Positions 25,976 through 34,380 of a DNA stretch of 64,000 bases are shown in pieces; position 1 is the first letter of the stretch; every line of letters begins with the position of its first letter. Below the pieces are notes generated by a model. It had not been told where the DNA came from. It did no database searches and saw nothing but the letters and a program-made list of their open reading frames with translations. The translations under genes and the position numbers were made by a program. The stretch comes from CAVQAH01 sp963784195 (lineage in GTDB: Bacteria; Acidobacteriota; Vicinamibacteria; Vicinamibacterales; 2-12-FULL-66-21), in assembly GCA_963784195.1 (NCBI GenBank), contig CAWARA010000020.1, positions 930,001 through 994,000 on the forward strand, written 5' to 3'.

Positions 25976-27367
25976 ATGCGTCCTGCGCTCAAAGCCTGCG
26001 TTTCGACACTGACCATCGCCCTCACCTCAGCCGCGCTGTGGTTGACCCCCGAGGCGGCCGTCGCACCAAAGCCCGGGATCGACTGGCCCCAGTTCCGGGG
26101 CATCAAAGCGGAAGGCGTCGCAGAAGGTGTGGCGATGCCGGCGACGTGGAGCGTGGCCAAGAGCGAAGGTGTGGCATGGAAGACGCCGCTCCCGGGGCTG
26201 GGCCTCTCGAGCCCGGTGGTCTGGGGCAATCTCGTCTGCCTGAGCACATCGATCAGCGGAATGAAGGACGCCGGCCTGAAGGTTGGCCTCTATGGCGACA
26301 TCAAGCCAGTCCAGGACGACACCGAGCACGAGTGGCGGGTCTTCTGTCTCGACAAGAAGACCGGCGCGATCAAGTGGCAGCAGACCGTGCTCAAGGCGGT
26401 TCCGAAGATCAAACGCCACACGAAGGCCTCGCACGCGAACTCCACGCTCGCGACCGACGGCGAACGACTGATCGCGTTCCTCGGCTCGGAAGGGCTCTAC
26501 GCGTTCGATCTCTCCGGAAAGCTTCTGTGGAAGAAGGACCTCGGCGTGCTCGATGCCGGTTACTTCATGGTGCCGGAGGCGCAGTGGGAGACCGGCAGCT
26601 CGCCGGTTCTTCACGACAACGTCGTGGTGCTCCAGGCAGACGTCCAGAAGGATTCCTTCCTCGCGGCATTCGACGCACGCGAGGGAAAGGAACTGTGGCG
26701 AACCTCGCGCACGGACGTGCCCACCTGGGGGACACCGACGATCCATACCGTGAAGGGGCAGACGCAGATCATCGTCAACGGCTGGAGGCACATCGGCGCT
26801 TACGACTTCAAGACGGGCAAGGAGATCTGGAAGCTGAAGGGCGGCGGCGACATTCCGGTGCCGACACCGGTGGTACATGAAGGATTAATCTTCATCACGA
26901 ACGCGCATGGGCCTGGCGCTCCGGTGTACGCCATCAAGGAAACCGCGACGGGTGACATTTCGCTCACGGAGGGCGCGAGCTCGAACGACAGCATCGCGTG
27001 GAGCTATCCGCGCGACGGCGGCTACATGTGCACGCCCCTCGTCTATCGCGGCCTCGTCTACATCGTCAAATACAACGGGGTGTTGAATGTCTACGACGCG
27101 AAGACCGGTGAAAAGAAGTTCACCGAGCGCCTCGCGGATGGCAAGTCCGCCTTCACGTCGTCACCGGTCGGGTCGGACGGTAAGGTCTACCTCGCCAGCG
27201 AAGAGGGCCATGTCTACGTCCTGAAAGCGTCGCCGACGTTCGAGTTGCTGGCGGACAACGACATGACGGAGAGCGTGCTGGCGACGCCGGCCATCTCGGA
27301 GGGCCTGCTCCTGTTTCGCACGGCGGGTCATCTGCTGGCCATCAAAGGCACGACGACCAGGCCCTGA
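25976..27367 (+). CDS. secreted PQQ-like beta-propeller protein
   Basis: 463 residues. An N-terminal signal peptide (LTIALTSAALWLTPEAAVA) precedes DWPQFRG, the usual opening of this family. Several WD/PQQ-like blades follow: VWGNLVCLS, GAIKWQQ, GKLLWKKDL, GKELWRTSR, GKEIWKLKGG, with GSEGLYAFDLSG in the middle. It probably folds as an eight-bladed propeller in the periplasm. No quinoprotein catalytic residues are evident, so dehydrogenase activity is not claimed. A paralogue with the same layout lies at 51679-53002. An upstream box GGAGG ends about 10 bases before the start. Confidence 0.88.
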   Translation: MRPALKACVSTLTIALTSAALWLTPEAAVAPKPGIDWPQFRGIKAEGVAEGVAMPATWSVAKSEGVAWKTPLPGLGLSSPVVWGNLVCLSTSISGMKDAGLKVGLYGDIKPVQDDTEHEWRVFCLDKKTGAIKWQQTVLKAVPKIKRHTKASHANSTLATDGERLIAFLGSEGLYAFDLSGKLLWKKDLGVLDAGYFMVPEAQWETGSSPVLHDNVVVLQADVQKDSFLAAFDAREGKELWRTSRTDVPTWGTPTIHTVKGQTQIIVNGWRHIGAYDFKTGKEIWKLKGGGDIPVPTPVVHEGLIFITNAHGPGAPVYAIKETATGDISLTEGASSNDSIAWSYPRDGGYMCTPLVYRGLVYIVKYNGVLNVYDAKTGEKKFTERLADGKSAFTSSPVGSDGKVYLASEEGHVYVLKASPTFELLADNDMTESVLATPAISEGLLLFRTAGHLLAIKGTTTRP

Positions 27368-27414
27368 TCGGCTGAAGACCGGGAGCGCTGCGGCCGATAA
27401 TCAGGCCGACACCA

Positions 27415-27624
27415 GTGTTCTACTTCTTTCAGCGCGGCACAGAGTTCCTGCAATGTGAAATCCGCGGAGATGACGCGTCGGGGTACGAAATCGTCGTAAC
27501 GGAGCCGAAGAGCACCGAACGTCGCGAACATTTCGCGACGTCGACCGCCGCCTACGAACGGTGGCTGCAGCTCCAGGAAAGCCTCGTCGCTGAAGGCTGG
27601 TGGGGACCGCACGGCAGGGACTGA
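27415..27624 (+). CDS. small conserved hypothetical protein
   Basis: 69 residues from a GTG. It begins MFYFFQRGTEFLQCEIR, has an acidic-polar middle (DDASGYEIVVTEP) and ends WLQLQESLVAEGWWGPHGRD. Composition is protein-like and codon use matches its neighbours, so I take it as real. No domain recognised. It follows the PQQ-propeller gene by 47 bases on the same strand. Confidence 0.6.
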   Translation: MFYFFQRGTEFLQCEIRGDDASGYEIVVTEPKSTERREHFATSTAAYERWLQLQESLVAEGWWGPHGRD

Positions 27625-28043
27625 CCCGAGCTGCTCCAGAACTGCACACCCGGATTACAACGACACCAATAAGCCTCCCGAAGACAGATACTTCCAGCTC
27701 ACTGGCGACTGTGCCGTTCGCGGACACCGCCGGAAGAGACCTTTTTCCGCATGAAACCCGGGGTTCGCGCGTGCAGTGCTGATTGCGCCCGTCTCGGAAC
27801 AGCACACTGACGCACAACCGGTTGAATCACCCGTCAGTCGCGCAATTCCACCTAACTCCCGTTCACGCATAGCCTTAACATCCCTCCGGCTGTCGCAAAT
27901 CAGTACGGTGGGGTTCTTGCCTTAACCGGGCGGGTTGTCCACTTCCTTGTGATCTTTCGGGGGAGGGATCAGAAAAGGAGAAAGGCAACCCGCGTCGTAT
28001 CCCGGGGGTATCGAAGGGCAATTGTCAGGGAGCCGGAGCGACC
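27625..28043. other. intergenic region without recognised gene
   Basis: About 420 bases between the small protein gene and the HD-GYP gene. Only antisense shadow frames are open. The last 100 bases are purine-rich (GGGGGAGGGATCAGAAAAGGAG) and probably hold the promoter and leader of the HD-GYP gene. I looked for a cyclic-di-GMP riboswitch and could not match the consensus. Confidence 0.5.
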
Positions 28044-29006
28044 ATGAAGCCAAGGCTGGGACGTCTCGAGGAAGTCAATAAAGAGCTGTGGCTCCTGCTG
28101 TCGCTTTTCGCGATCTGCCTGGTGCTCAACCTGGTGATCGACGGGCAGCGGATGGTGCTCAGCTTCTACACGCTGCCGACGCTGGGCTCGGCGTACGTGT
28201 ATGGCAGGCGGCACGCCACCCTGACGGCATTCGGCAGCGTCCTGCTCGTCTGCCTCATGACCTGGTACAACCCGGTGCTCTTCGCGTCCTCGGTCGCGGC
28301 AGACGTCCACGTGCCTGCAGCGACCTGGCTCGACATCACTATCTGGGGCGGCGTGCTGATGATCACCGGCTACTCGATGGGTACGCTCTACGATCATCGC
28401 GCCACTCAAATCACCGAGCTGCGCGAAACGTATCACGGCGTTCTGCTCATCCTGCGTCACTTCATCGCCAAGGACACCTACACCGAGAATCACTCGTATC
28501 GGGTGTCGGTCTACGCGGCGAAGATCGCGACTGCCCTCGATCTGCTGCCCGACCGCGTCGAGGATGTCCGTGCCGCTGCGTTGCTGCACGACATCGGAAA
28601 GCTGGACGTCAGCCGCGAGCTCCTCTACAAGGCCGCGCGCCTGACCAAAGAAGAGTACGAGCAGATGCAGCAGCACGTGTCCAAGGGCGTGGCGATGCTC
28701 GAACCGGTCGGCGGCTCACTCCGTCGCGTGATTCCGATCGTGCTCGCCCATCATGACAAGTTCGATGGATCCGGCTATCACCCGAATCGCGGGGACGAGA
28801 TTCCCATCGAAGCGCGCATCATCTCGGTGGCCGACGTCTACGACTCGCTGACCAGCGATCGTCCATACCGCAAGGCCATGTCGCCGTTCGAGGCGAAAGA
28901 GATCGTCGTCAAGGGCGCCGGCACGGACTTCGATCCGCAGGTGGTGGATGCGTTCGTCGACGCTTTCCGCCGCGGCGAGCTCGAGGTTCCCGCAGTCGTC
29001 GTGTAG
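28044..29006 (+). CDS. membrane HD-GYP domain phosphodiesterase
   Basis: 320 residues. Three or four N-terminal TM segments (residues about 15-115) resemble a DUF4118/MASE-like sensor, followed by a short linker and an HD-GYP domain. LLHDIGKLDV holds the HD pair and HHDKFDGSGYH the second signature, where the usual GYP is GYH. ARIISVADVYDSLTSDRPYR completes it. Such proteins hydrolyse cyclic di-GMP. The metal ligands appear intact, so activity is likely, although the proline to histidine change touches the signature used to name the family. Two PilZ-domain genes follow on the same strand. Confidence 0.9.
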   Translation: MKPRLGRLEEVNKELWLLLSLFAICLVLNLVIDGQRMVLSFYTLPTLGSAYVYGRRHATLTAFGSVLLVCLMTWYNPVLFASSVAADVHVPAATWLDITIWGGVLMITGYSMGTLYDHRATQITELRETYHGVLLILRHFIAKDTYTENHSYRVSVYAAKIATALDLLPDRVEDVRAAALLHDIGKLDVSRELLYKAARLTKEEYEQMQQHVSKGVAMLEPVGGSLRRVIPIVLAHHDKFDGSGYHPNRGDEIPIEARIISVADVYDSLTSDRPYRKAMSPFEAKEIVVKGAGTDFDPQVVDAFVDAFRRGELEVPAVVV

Positions 29007-29024
29007 CCGGCCGTGGCAGCAGAC

Positions 29025-29882
29025 ATGAGTGCCGTCACGCTTCCAACCATCGACGCGGTGCTCGAGTACGTCCCGTACTCGGTGCGGCTGGCCGCGAAGC
29101 GCGCGCAGCAACTGGAAGCGGCTGCGGCCGGGCAGGGCGCCGAGCGCCGCGTGCACCAGCGGCTCCGCGCCGCCGATCTCAAGTGGCTGCGCGGCAGTCG
29201 CGTCAAGAACGGGCCCGACGTCACCCTGGTGGATCTCTCGGCGGGGGGCGTGCTGCTGGATTCCGACGTCCAGCTGAAGCCAGGGGCCGTGATCACGCTC
29301 GAAATCGTCGGAGCAGGGACGGTCGAAGTCCGGTCGGAAGTCCTTCGCTGCCAGCTTGCCGCCCTACGCGACGCCGCGGCCGTCTACCGGGGTGCGCTCG
29401 CCTTCAAGAGCCCGATTGATCTCGGGAAAATGGAAGAAGCTCCGGCAGCGGTGAACCGTCCGATACAAGCGGCGGTTACGGGGCAGGCCTGGCAAAAGAT
29501 TGTGGTCCGATACCGCGACGGTGCACTCCTCAAGGGATATACACTCGATTTCCATCCCAGCCGTGGTCACTTCTCGCTGTGGCCGAGCATCAATGCTGCT
29601 GCGAGCGAGCGTGTGCTCGTTCCGCACAGCCGGCTGAAGGCAGTCTTCTTCGTGAAGGACTTCGACGGCAATCCCAATCACGTCTCGCCGGCCAGCGTCG
29701 ACGATGCCCCTGCGGGCCGGAAGATAGAGGTTACCTTTCTGGATCGTGAGGTCATCAAGGGCACGACGCTCAGTTATCGGCCCGATGGCTCTGGATTCTT
29801 TCTGATCCCGACCGACTCGCGCGGAAACAACTTGCGAATCTTCGTCGTGGGTGGAGCGGTCCGGCACGTACGATTTCCGTGA
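29025..29882 (+). CDS. PilZ domain protein with repeated C-terminal domain
   Basis: About 285 residues from the ATG at 29025 (a GTG at 29013 is also possible). RRVHQR is the PilZ RxxxR element, followed by the second element DLSAGG about 35 residues later, so cyclic di-GMP binding is expected. The C-terminal half has two related units, IVVRYRDGALLKGYTLDF and IEVTFLDREVIKGTTLSY, of a DUF6982-like type. The gene follows the HD-GYP gene by 18 bases and is likely in the same transcript, giving an enzyme-plus-receptor pair. Confidence 0.8.
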   Translation: MSAVTLPTIDAVLEYVPYSVRLAAKRAQQLEAAAAGQGAERRVHQRLRAADLKWLRGSRVKNGPDVTLVDLSAGGVLLDSDVQLKPGAVITLEIVGAGTVEVRSEVLRCQLAALRDAAAVYRGALAFKSPIDLGKMEEAPAAVNRPIQAAVTGQAWQKIVVRYRDGALLKGYTLDFHPSRGHFSLWPSINAAASERVLVPHSRLKAVFFVKDFDGNPNHVSPASVDDAPAGRKIEVTFLDREVIKGTTLSYRPDGSGFFLIPTDSRGNNLRIFVVGGAVRHVRFP

Positions 29883-30037
29883 TCCGCGCCGTCACGCGCT
29901 CGCCGGTCCTTCTCTAAAGCCCTCATTCCGCCCCTCCGATAAGCGACGCAACGAATTCAGTCGATCTGGTTCGGCAGTTCATGTTCTACAATCCGTTCGA
30001 AACTAGGCGTAGCGAACTGGCTTCATTCAGTCCAGGC

Positions 30038-30697
30038 ATGGCTTCGATTCTGATCGTTGACGACGACCGGGCGACGAGAGTCGGCCTCGCAGAGCTCCTC
30101 GAAGACGCTGGCTATGGCGTCATCCCTGTCGGCAGCTTCGAGGAGGCCGCGCGCATTCTCCGTTCGAGCCCGCCGGATCTTCTGATTGCAGACGTACGCC
30201 TCGGTCCCTTCAACGGCCTGCAACTGGTCATCAGCAGCCCGACACCTGTGCCCGCGATCATCATCACCGGCTTCGCGGATCCGGTGCTCGAGTCGGATGC
30301 GCGGCGCCGCGGTGCCGCGTACCTGCTCAAGCCGGTTCAACCTTCGCTGCTTCTCGATCTCGTCGCCGCCAAGCTCGCGACGAAGACCAGCTTCGGTGTG
30401 CCGAGACGATGGGAGCGAAAGCAGGTTGTGGGAGGACTCCCCGCCGAAGTCAGCGGCGAGCCTGCACGCATCCTCGATGTGAGCTATGGCGGATTGCGAT
30501 TCGAGATTCCCGGTCAGCCAGAGCGCACGCCTCCGTCGTCGTTCCGGATCACATTTCCCACCGCGCAACTGAGCGTTCAGGCCGAACTCGTATGGAAAAG
30601 CCTGGTTGCCGGCCGCACGTGGCTCGTCGGCGCCGCCTTGTCTGAAGAGAACAAGTCGATGCGCGAGTGGAACGGCCTGGTCGACGCGCTCTCTTAG
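30038..30697 (+). CDS. response regulator: receiver plus PilZ
   Basis: 219 residues from the ATG at 30038 (MASILIVDDD). An ATG at 29981 is in frame but adds a non-homologous lead. The receiver domain has the acidic pocket VDDD, phospho-Asp in LLIADVRLG, T in IIITGFAD and K in YLLKPVQ. A PilZ domain follows with RRWER (RxxxR) and DVSYGG. It therefore couples a two-component phosphosignal to cyclic-di-GMP reading. Together with the HD-GYP and PilZ genes just before it, it suggests a small signalling block. Its cognate kinase is not identified. Confidence 0.87.
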   Translation: MASILIVDDDRATRVGLAELLEDAGYGVIPVGSFEEAARILRSSPPDLLIADVRLGPFNGLQLVISSPTPVPAIIITGFADPVLESDARRRGAAYLLKPVQPSLLLDLVAAKLATKTSFGVPRRWERKQVVGGLPAEVSGEPARILDVSYGGLRFEIPGQPERTPPSSFRITFPTAQLSVQAELVWKSLVAGRTWLVGAALSEENKSMREWNGLVDALS

Positions 30698-30737
30698 AGC
30701 GAGCCTGAAAATCAGAAGTTAAGACCGAGGAGCACGC

Positions 30738-30857
30738 ATGCTCCAGGATCTCCGCACGCATTCGGACCCCCCGCTCGGCCCCGCCTTCACCCTCGTCACC
30801 GTCGTCGTTCTCGGACTCGGCATCGGGTTCAGCGGTGTCGATCGGCGGCCTGCTTGA
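30738..30857 (+). pseudogene. remnant of an ADOP permease N-terminus
   Basis: A 39-codon ORF with a strong GAGGAG box eight bases before its ATG. It reads MLQDLRTHSDPPLGPAFTLV then TVVVLGLGIGFSGVD, matching the start of ADOP/MacB-like permeases (MLQDLRY...PAFTLVAVLTLALGIGAN). It then stops, and nothing of the remaining 800 residues follows. It is best read as the leftover of a deleted permease gene, although a tiny membrane protein cannot be excluded. The 200 bases after it contain no gene. Confidence 0.6.
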
Positions 30858-31070
30858 CGTTTGAACAAGACTTTCACTAATTTTTTGCGTCGTGTTCGTC
30901 GTGGTCGTCGCGATCGTTCCGAGGACTCCTCAGCCGTCCTTCGTGGTCCACAGCGAACAAGCCCATGGATGCACAGTGGATACATTGTCACTGAGTATAG
31001 CCGTATCGCACCGATCTATCCCGGCCGTTGACCGCAACCCTTTTTCCAGCGACGATGCCTGCGAAGAGCC

Positions 31071-33098
31071 GTGACGCGCCGCCCTGCCTCCCCACCGTCG
31101 CTGCTGATGTCTATGTCGTTTGTACTGGTGCTCGCCGTGATCGCGGGCATCGCCGCACGAGCGCCAGCGTCAGGCCTTGTCTCGCAGAATTTCGAACAGC
31201 GCGTGCGGCCCCAGGACGATCTGTTCACCCATGTGAACGGTGCATGGCTGGCCACCGGAGTGATTCCCGCCGAACAGGTCACCCAGGGCACGTTTACGGA
31301 GATCGGCGAACAGGTCGACGTCGATCTGCGCGCCATCATCGAGAGCGGGATCGACGACGTGCCGGAGGCGCGCAAGATTCGTGACCTCTACAAGAGCATC
31401 ACGGACGAGGCGCGGCTCGCGGCGCTGGGTTTCGATCCCATCAAACCGCAACTGCAGCGAATCGACGCGTTGAAGACGACGTCCGAGTTCGCCCGGGAAT
31501 CCGGCTACCTCGCGGCAAATGACTCGGCGGGGCCGTTCGACGCGAGTCTTGCGCTCGACTCGGCGGACTCGACGGCTATCGTGGTCAACCTGAGCCAGAG
31601 CGGCATTCTGCTGCCCGGGCGCGAGTATTACCTGGCTGGGGACGCACGCTACGTCGACGTTCGCGCCAAATACGTCGACTATCTCCGCCTGATCTTCTCA
31701 CTCACGAACCGCGCGAACCCTGAGGCCGATGCACGCGGCGTGATGGCGCTGGAGACCGAACTGGCAAGGGCGCAGTGGTCTCAGGCCGACAGCCGCGATC
31801 CGACGAAGACCGCGAACCGCTTCACGCTCGACCAGTTGCAGCGCGAGTTCACGGGATTCGACTGGCGCGCGTGGGCGAAGCCACAGGGAATCGAGCGCGC
31901 CCGCTACGTCATGCTGGCTCAGCCCTCGTTCTTCCGCCGCTTCGCCGAGCTTGTCGCCACGACCCCGCTCGACACCTGGAAGGCGTGGATGGCCGCCCGA
32001 TACATCACCGCGGCGGCGCCGTATCTCAGCATGCCGTTCGAAACCGCGCGGTTCGACTTCTTCGGGCTCGAACTGAGCGGCCAGGAAAAGCCGCGGCTGC
32101 GCTGGCGCCGTGGCGTGTCGCTGGTGAGCGGGTACATGGGCGACGCGCTTGGCCGCCTGTATGTGAAGAAACACTTCCCTGCCACCGCGCGCGCGCGCGT
32201 TCAGCGGATCACCGACAACGTCATCGCCGCGTTTCGTGAGTCGATCAAGACGTCAACCTGGATGTCTCCCCAGACACGCGAGGAAGCGCTCGACAAGCTC
32301 TCGCGGCTCACGACCAAGATCGGATACCCGGACGAGTGGCGAAACTACCGCGACCTCGAGATCAGGGCCGACGATCTCTACGGCAATATCCAGCGTGCAC
32401 GCAAGTTTCAGAACGACGAGAACGTGCGCAATGTTCGCGGCGTAGGCGGACGCTACTGGCTCATCACGCCGCAGACGGTCAACGCGTACTACAACCACGC
32501 CAATAACGAACTCGTCGTCACGGCGGCGATCCTTCAGCCGCCGGTCTTCAATCTCGAGGCGGACGACGCGGTGAACTACGGAGCGATTGGATCGATGATC
32601 GGGCACGAGCTCGGGCACGCATTCGATCAGCGCGGCCGTCTGACCGACAGCAAAGGGACCATCCGCGACTGGTGGACGCCCGAGGACGCGAAGCAGTTCG
32701 CGCTGCGGACGACCATGCTCGGTGCCCAGGCCTCGCGATTTGCGCCGGTGCCCGGCCTGCACGTCAACGGCGAGCTCACCATGGTCGAAAATGTCGGCGA
32801 TCTCGTCGGTCTGTCGGTCGCCTTTGGCGCCTACAAGCGCTCGCTCGGCGGGCAGCCGTCACCGGTCATCGACGGATTCACCGGCGAGCAGCGGTTCTTT
32901 CTCGGTTGGGGGCAGATCTGGCGTGCGAAGACGCGTGACGAGTACATGCGGCAGTCACTGATGACGAGCGCACACGCTCCGGCGCAGTTCAGGGCCAACG
33001 GCCCGGTCAGCAATGTCGACGGGTTCTACGAGGCCTTCGACGTGAAGCCGACCGACAAGCTGTTTCGGCCCGCTGCAGAACGCGTTCGAATCTGGTGA
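31071..33098 (+). CDS. M13 family zinc metallopeptidase (PepO/neprilysin-like)
   Basis: 675 residues, full family length, from a GTG. An N-terminal signal sequence (SFVLVLAVIAGIAARAPAS) leads to the M13 N-domain starting near DDLFTHVNGAWL. The zinc site is MIGHELGHAFD (HExxH), and the third ligand Glu lies in ENVGDLVGL. The substrate-binding NAYYN motif (TVNAYYNHANNELV) is present. It is predicted to degrade peptides outside the cytoplasm. The stop lies one base before the AraC start. Confidence 0.95.
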   Translation: MTRRPASPPSLLMSMSFVLVLAVIAGIAARAPASGLVSQNFEQRVRPQDDLFTHVNGAWLATGVIPAEQVTQGTFTEIGEQVDVDLRAIIESGIDDVPEARKIRDLYKSITDEARLAALGFDPIKPQLQRIDALKTTSEFARESGYLAANDSAGPFDASLALDSADSTAIVVNLSQSGILLPGREYYLAGDARYVDVRAKYVDYLRLIFSLTNRANPEADARGVMALETELARAQWSQADSRDPTKTANRFTLDQLQREFTGFDWRAWAKPQGIERARYVMLAQPSFFRRFAELVATTPLDTWKAWMAARYITAAAPYLSMPFETARFDFFGLELSGQEKPRLRWRRGVSLVSGYMGDALGRLYVKKHFPATARARVQRITDNVIAAFRESIKTSTWMSPQTREEALDKLSRLTTKIGYPDEWRNYRDLEIRADDLYGNIQRARKFQNDENVRNVRGVGGRYWLITPQTVNAYYNHANNELVVTAAILQPPVFNLEADDAVNYGAIGSMIGHELGHAFDQRGRLTDSKGTIRDWWTPEDAKQFALRTTMLGAQASRFAPVPGLHVNGELTMVENVGDLVGLSVAFGAYKRSLGGQPSPVIDGFTGEQRFFLGWGQIWRAKTRDEYMRQSLMTSAHAPAQFRANGPVSNVDGFYEAFDVKPTDKLFRPAAERVRIW

Positions 33099-33099
33099 C

Positions 33100-33516
33100 A
33101 TGGGACCGAGCCGCAGCATCACTGCCAGTAACCCGGAGACACGCCGTCCGGAGAACCTCGACGAGATCCGCACGTACATCGACCGCCATTTCGCCTCGTC
33201 GCTCACCGTTGCACGACTGGCCGCATTGGCCCGGCTCTCTCCTTTTCACTTCATCCGATCGTTCCGAACCGCGACGGGCATGACACCTCACCAGTACGTC
33301 AGGGCCAGGCGGATCGAGCGAGCGCAGGAACTCCTGGTGACGACGCCGTTGCCGGTCACGGAGATCTGTGATGCTGTCGGATTTCAGAGCCTGGGATCGT
33401 TCAGCGCGACGTTCCGTCGGGTGACCGGTGAATCACCCGGCGCGTACCGTGCGGCGCGACGCAAGAGTCCTTACATCCCGGCCTGCTTCGTCCGCATGTA
33501 CCGCGCGGACAAGTAG
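33100..33516 (+). CDS. AraC-family transcriptional regulator (HTH only)
   Basis: 138 residues. It is nearly all DNA-binding domain: two helix-turn-helix units, with LARLSPFHFIRSFRTATGMTP and VTEICDAVGFQSLGSFSATF as the recognition parts. No sensor domain is present, so it may respond to an upstream partner or act constitutively. It starts one base after the M13 peptidase stop and precedes a VOC protein gene with its own good ribosome site, an arrangement often seen for AraC-VOC pairs. Confidence 0.9.
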   Translation: MGPSRSITASNPETRRPENLDEIRTYIDRHFASSLTVARLAALARLSPFHFIRSFRTATGMTPHQYVRARRIERAQELLVTTPLPVTEICDAVGFQSLGSFSATFRRVTGESPGAYRAARRKSPYIPACFVRMYRADK

Positions 33517-33610
33517 CGGCGTCGCCGCAACCGGGCCGACCGCAATTTTGAAGAAGCAGAGGTTCGGTGGGCCGCATACCCTTCGATTCCACTCACGGAG
33601 GTTTCCAATC

Positions 33611-34033
33611 ATGATTCAAAGGCTCTCGCACGTGACGTTGTTCGTGAACAATCAGGACGAGGCGAAGGATTTCTACGTCAACAAACTGGGATTCGAGGTC
33701 CGCACGGATCACACCATGGACAATGGCTTCCGCTGGCTGACGGTTGGGCCACAATCGCAGCCCGAGCTGGAAATCGTGCTCATGGAGCCCAAAGCCGGTC
33801 CGATGCTCGACGAGGAAGCGGCACAGGCCGTCAGGCTGCTACTCAAGAAAGGCGTGCTGGGTTCCGGCGTGTTCCAGGTCGATGACTGCCGCAAGACCTA
33901 CGACGAGCTGCGCGGCAAGGGCGTTCAGTTTGCGGGCGCTCCCGAGGAACGCTTCTACGGCATCGAAGCGATCATGAAGGATGGGCTGGGCAACTGGTTC
34001 AGCATGACGCAGCCGAAGGCGGGGAACGCCTGA
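33611..34033 (+). CDS. VOC (glyoxalase/bleomycin resistance) family protein
   Basis: 140 residues from the ATG at 33611. GGAGG lies about 10 bases before it, which decides the start over the open frame upstream. LSHVTLFVNNQDEAKDFYVNKL is the opening betaalphabeta unit, and FRWLTVGPQSQPELEIVL and GLGNWFSMTQ close it. Typical single-domain size. Metal ligands are plausible (H8, E in ELEIVL) but the substrate is unknown. It is likely regulated by the adjacent AraC-type protein. Confidence 0.9.
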   Translation: MIQRLSHVTLFVNNQDEAKDFYVNKLGFEVRTDHTMDNGFRWLTVGPQSQPELEIVLMEPKAGPMLDEEAAQAVRLLLKKGVLGSGVFQVDDCRKTYDELRGKGVQFAGAPEERFYGIEAIMKDGLGNWFSMTQPKAGNA

Positions 34034-34052
34034 CGGCGCCGCCTTGGGGTCC

Positions 34053-34373
34053 ACGGAGGGGACGGAGTAAACGGAACAAGCTTCAAAAACGGAGACGCGG
34101 AGAAACGGAGCAGCCCTGGTGGTCGAGCGCCGACTGGTGATGCGCCCGGCAGCCTGGCCGAAGGCCAGGCTGGTGGAGTGGCGAGCGATCGGAAATCAGA
34201 ACGCCACTTGATCATCGGGCGCTCTGATTTCCGATCGCTCGTCACTCCACCCGCGCCTGCGGCGCGGCCGGTCGCATCACGCACACCCTGCGATCCCCGC
34301 CCACTGCGCTGCGATCTCCGTTGCTCCGTTTCTCCGCGTTGAAGCTCGTTCCGTGTCCCCCGTCCCCTCCGTC
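34053..34373. repeat. long palindromic repeat element, copy B
   Basis: Occupies almost the whole gap between the VOC gene and the kinase stop. The outer arms carry ACGGAACAAGCTTCAA (34071-34086) and, inverted, TTGAAGCTCGTTCCGT near 34339-34354. The inner arms 34173-34204 and 34219-34250 pair over 32 bases with two mismatches around a 14-base loop. The inner stem sequence differs from copies A and C except for a shared CGATCG-type core. No ORF is protein-like. Confidence 0.8.
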
Positions 34374-34380
34374 ACGCGAT

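Noticed and set aside
25976..27367. Quinoprotein alcohol dehydrogenase
   Set aside because: The propeller blades are present but the catalytic Asp/Glu and cysteine-ring motifs of quinoprotein dehydrogenases are not visible.
27625..28043. Cyclic-di-GMP riboswitch before the HD-GYP gene
   Set aside because: CACGCATAG and GTCGCAAAT look tempting, but the conserved core and its order do not match the GEMM consensus.
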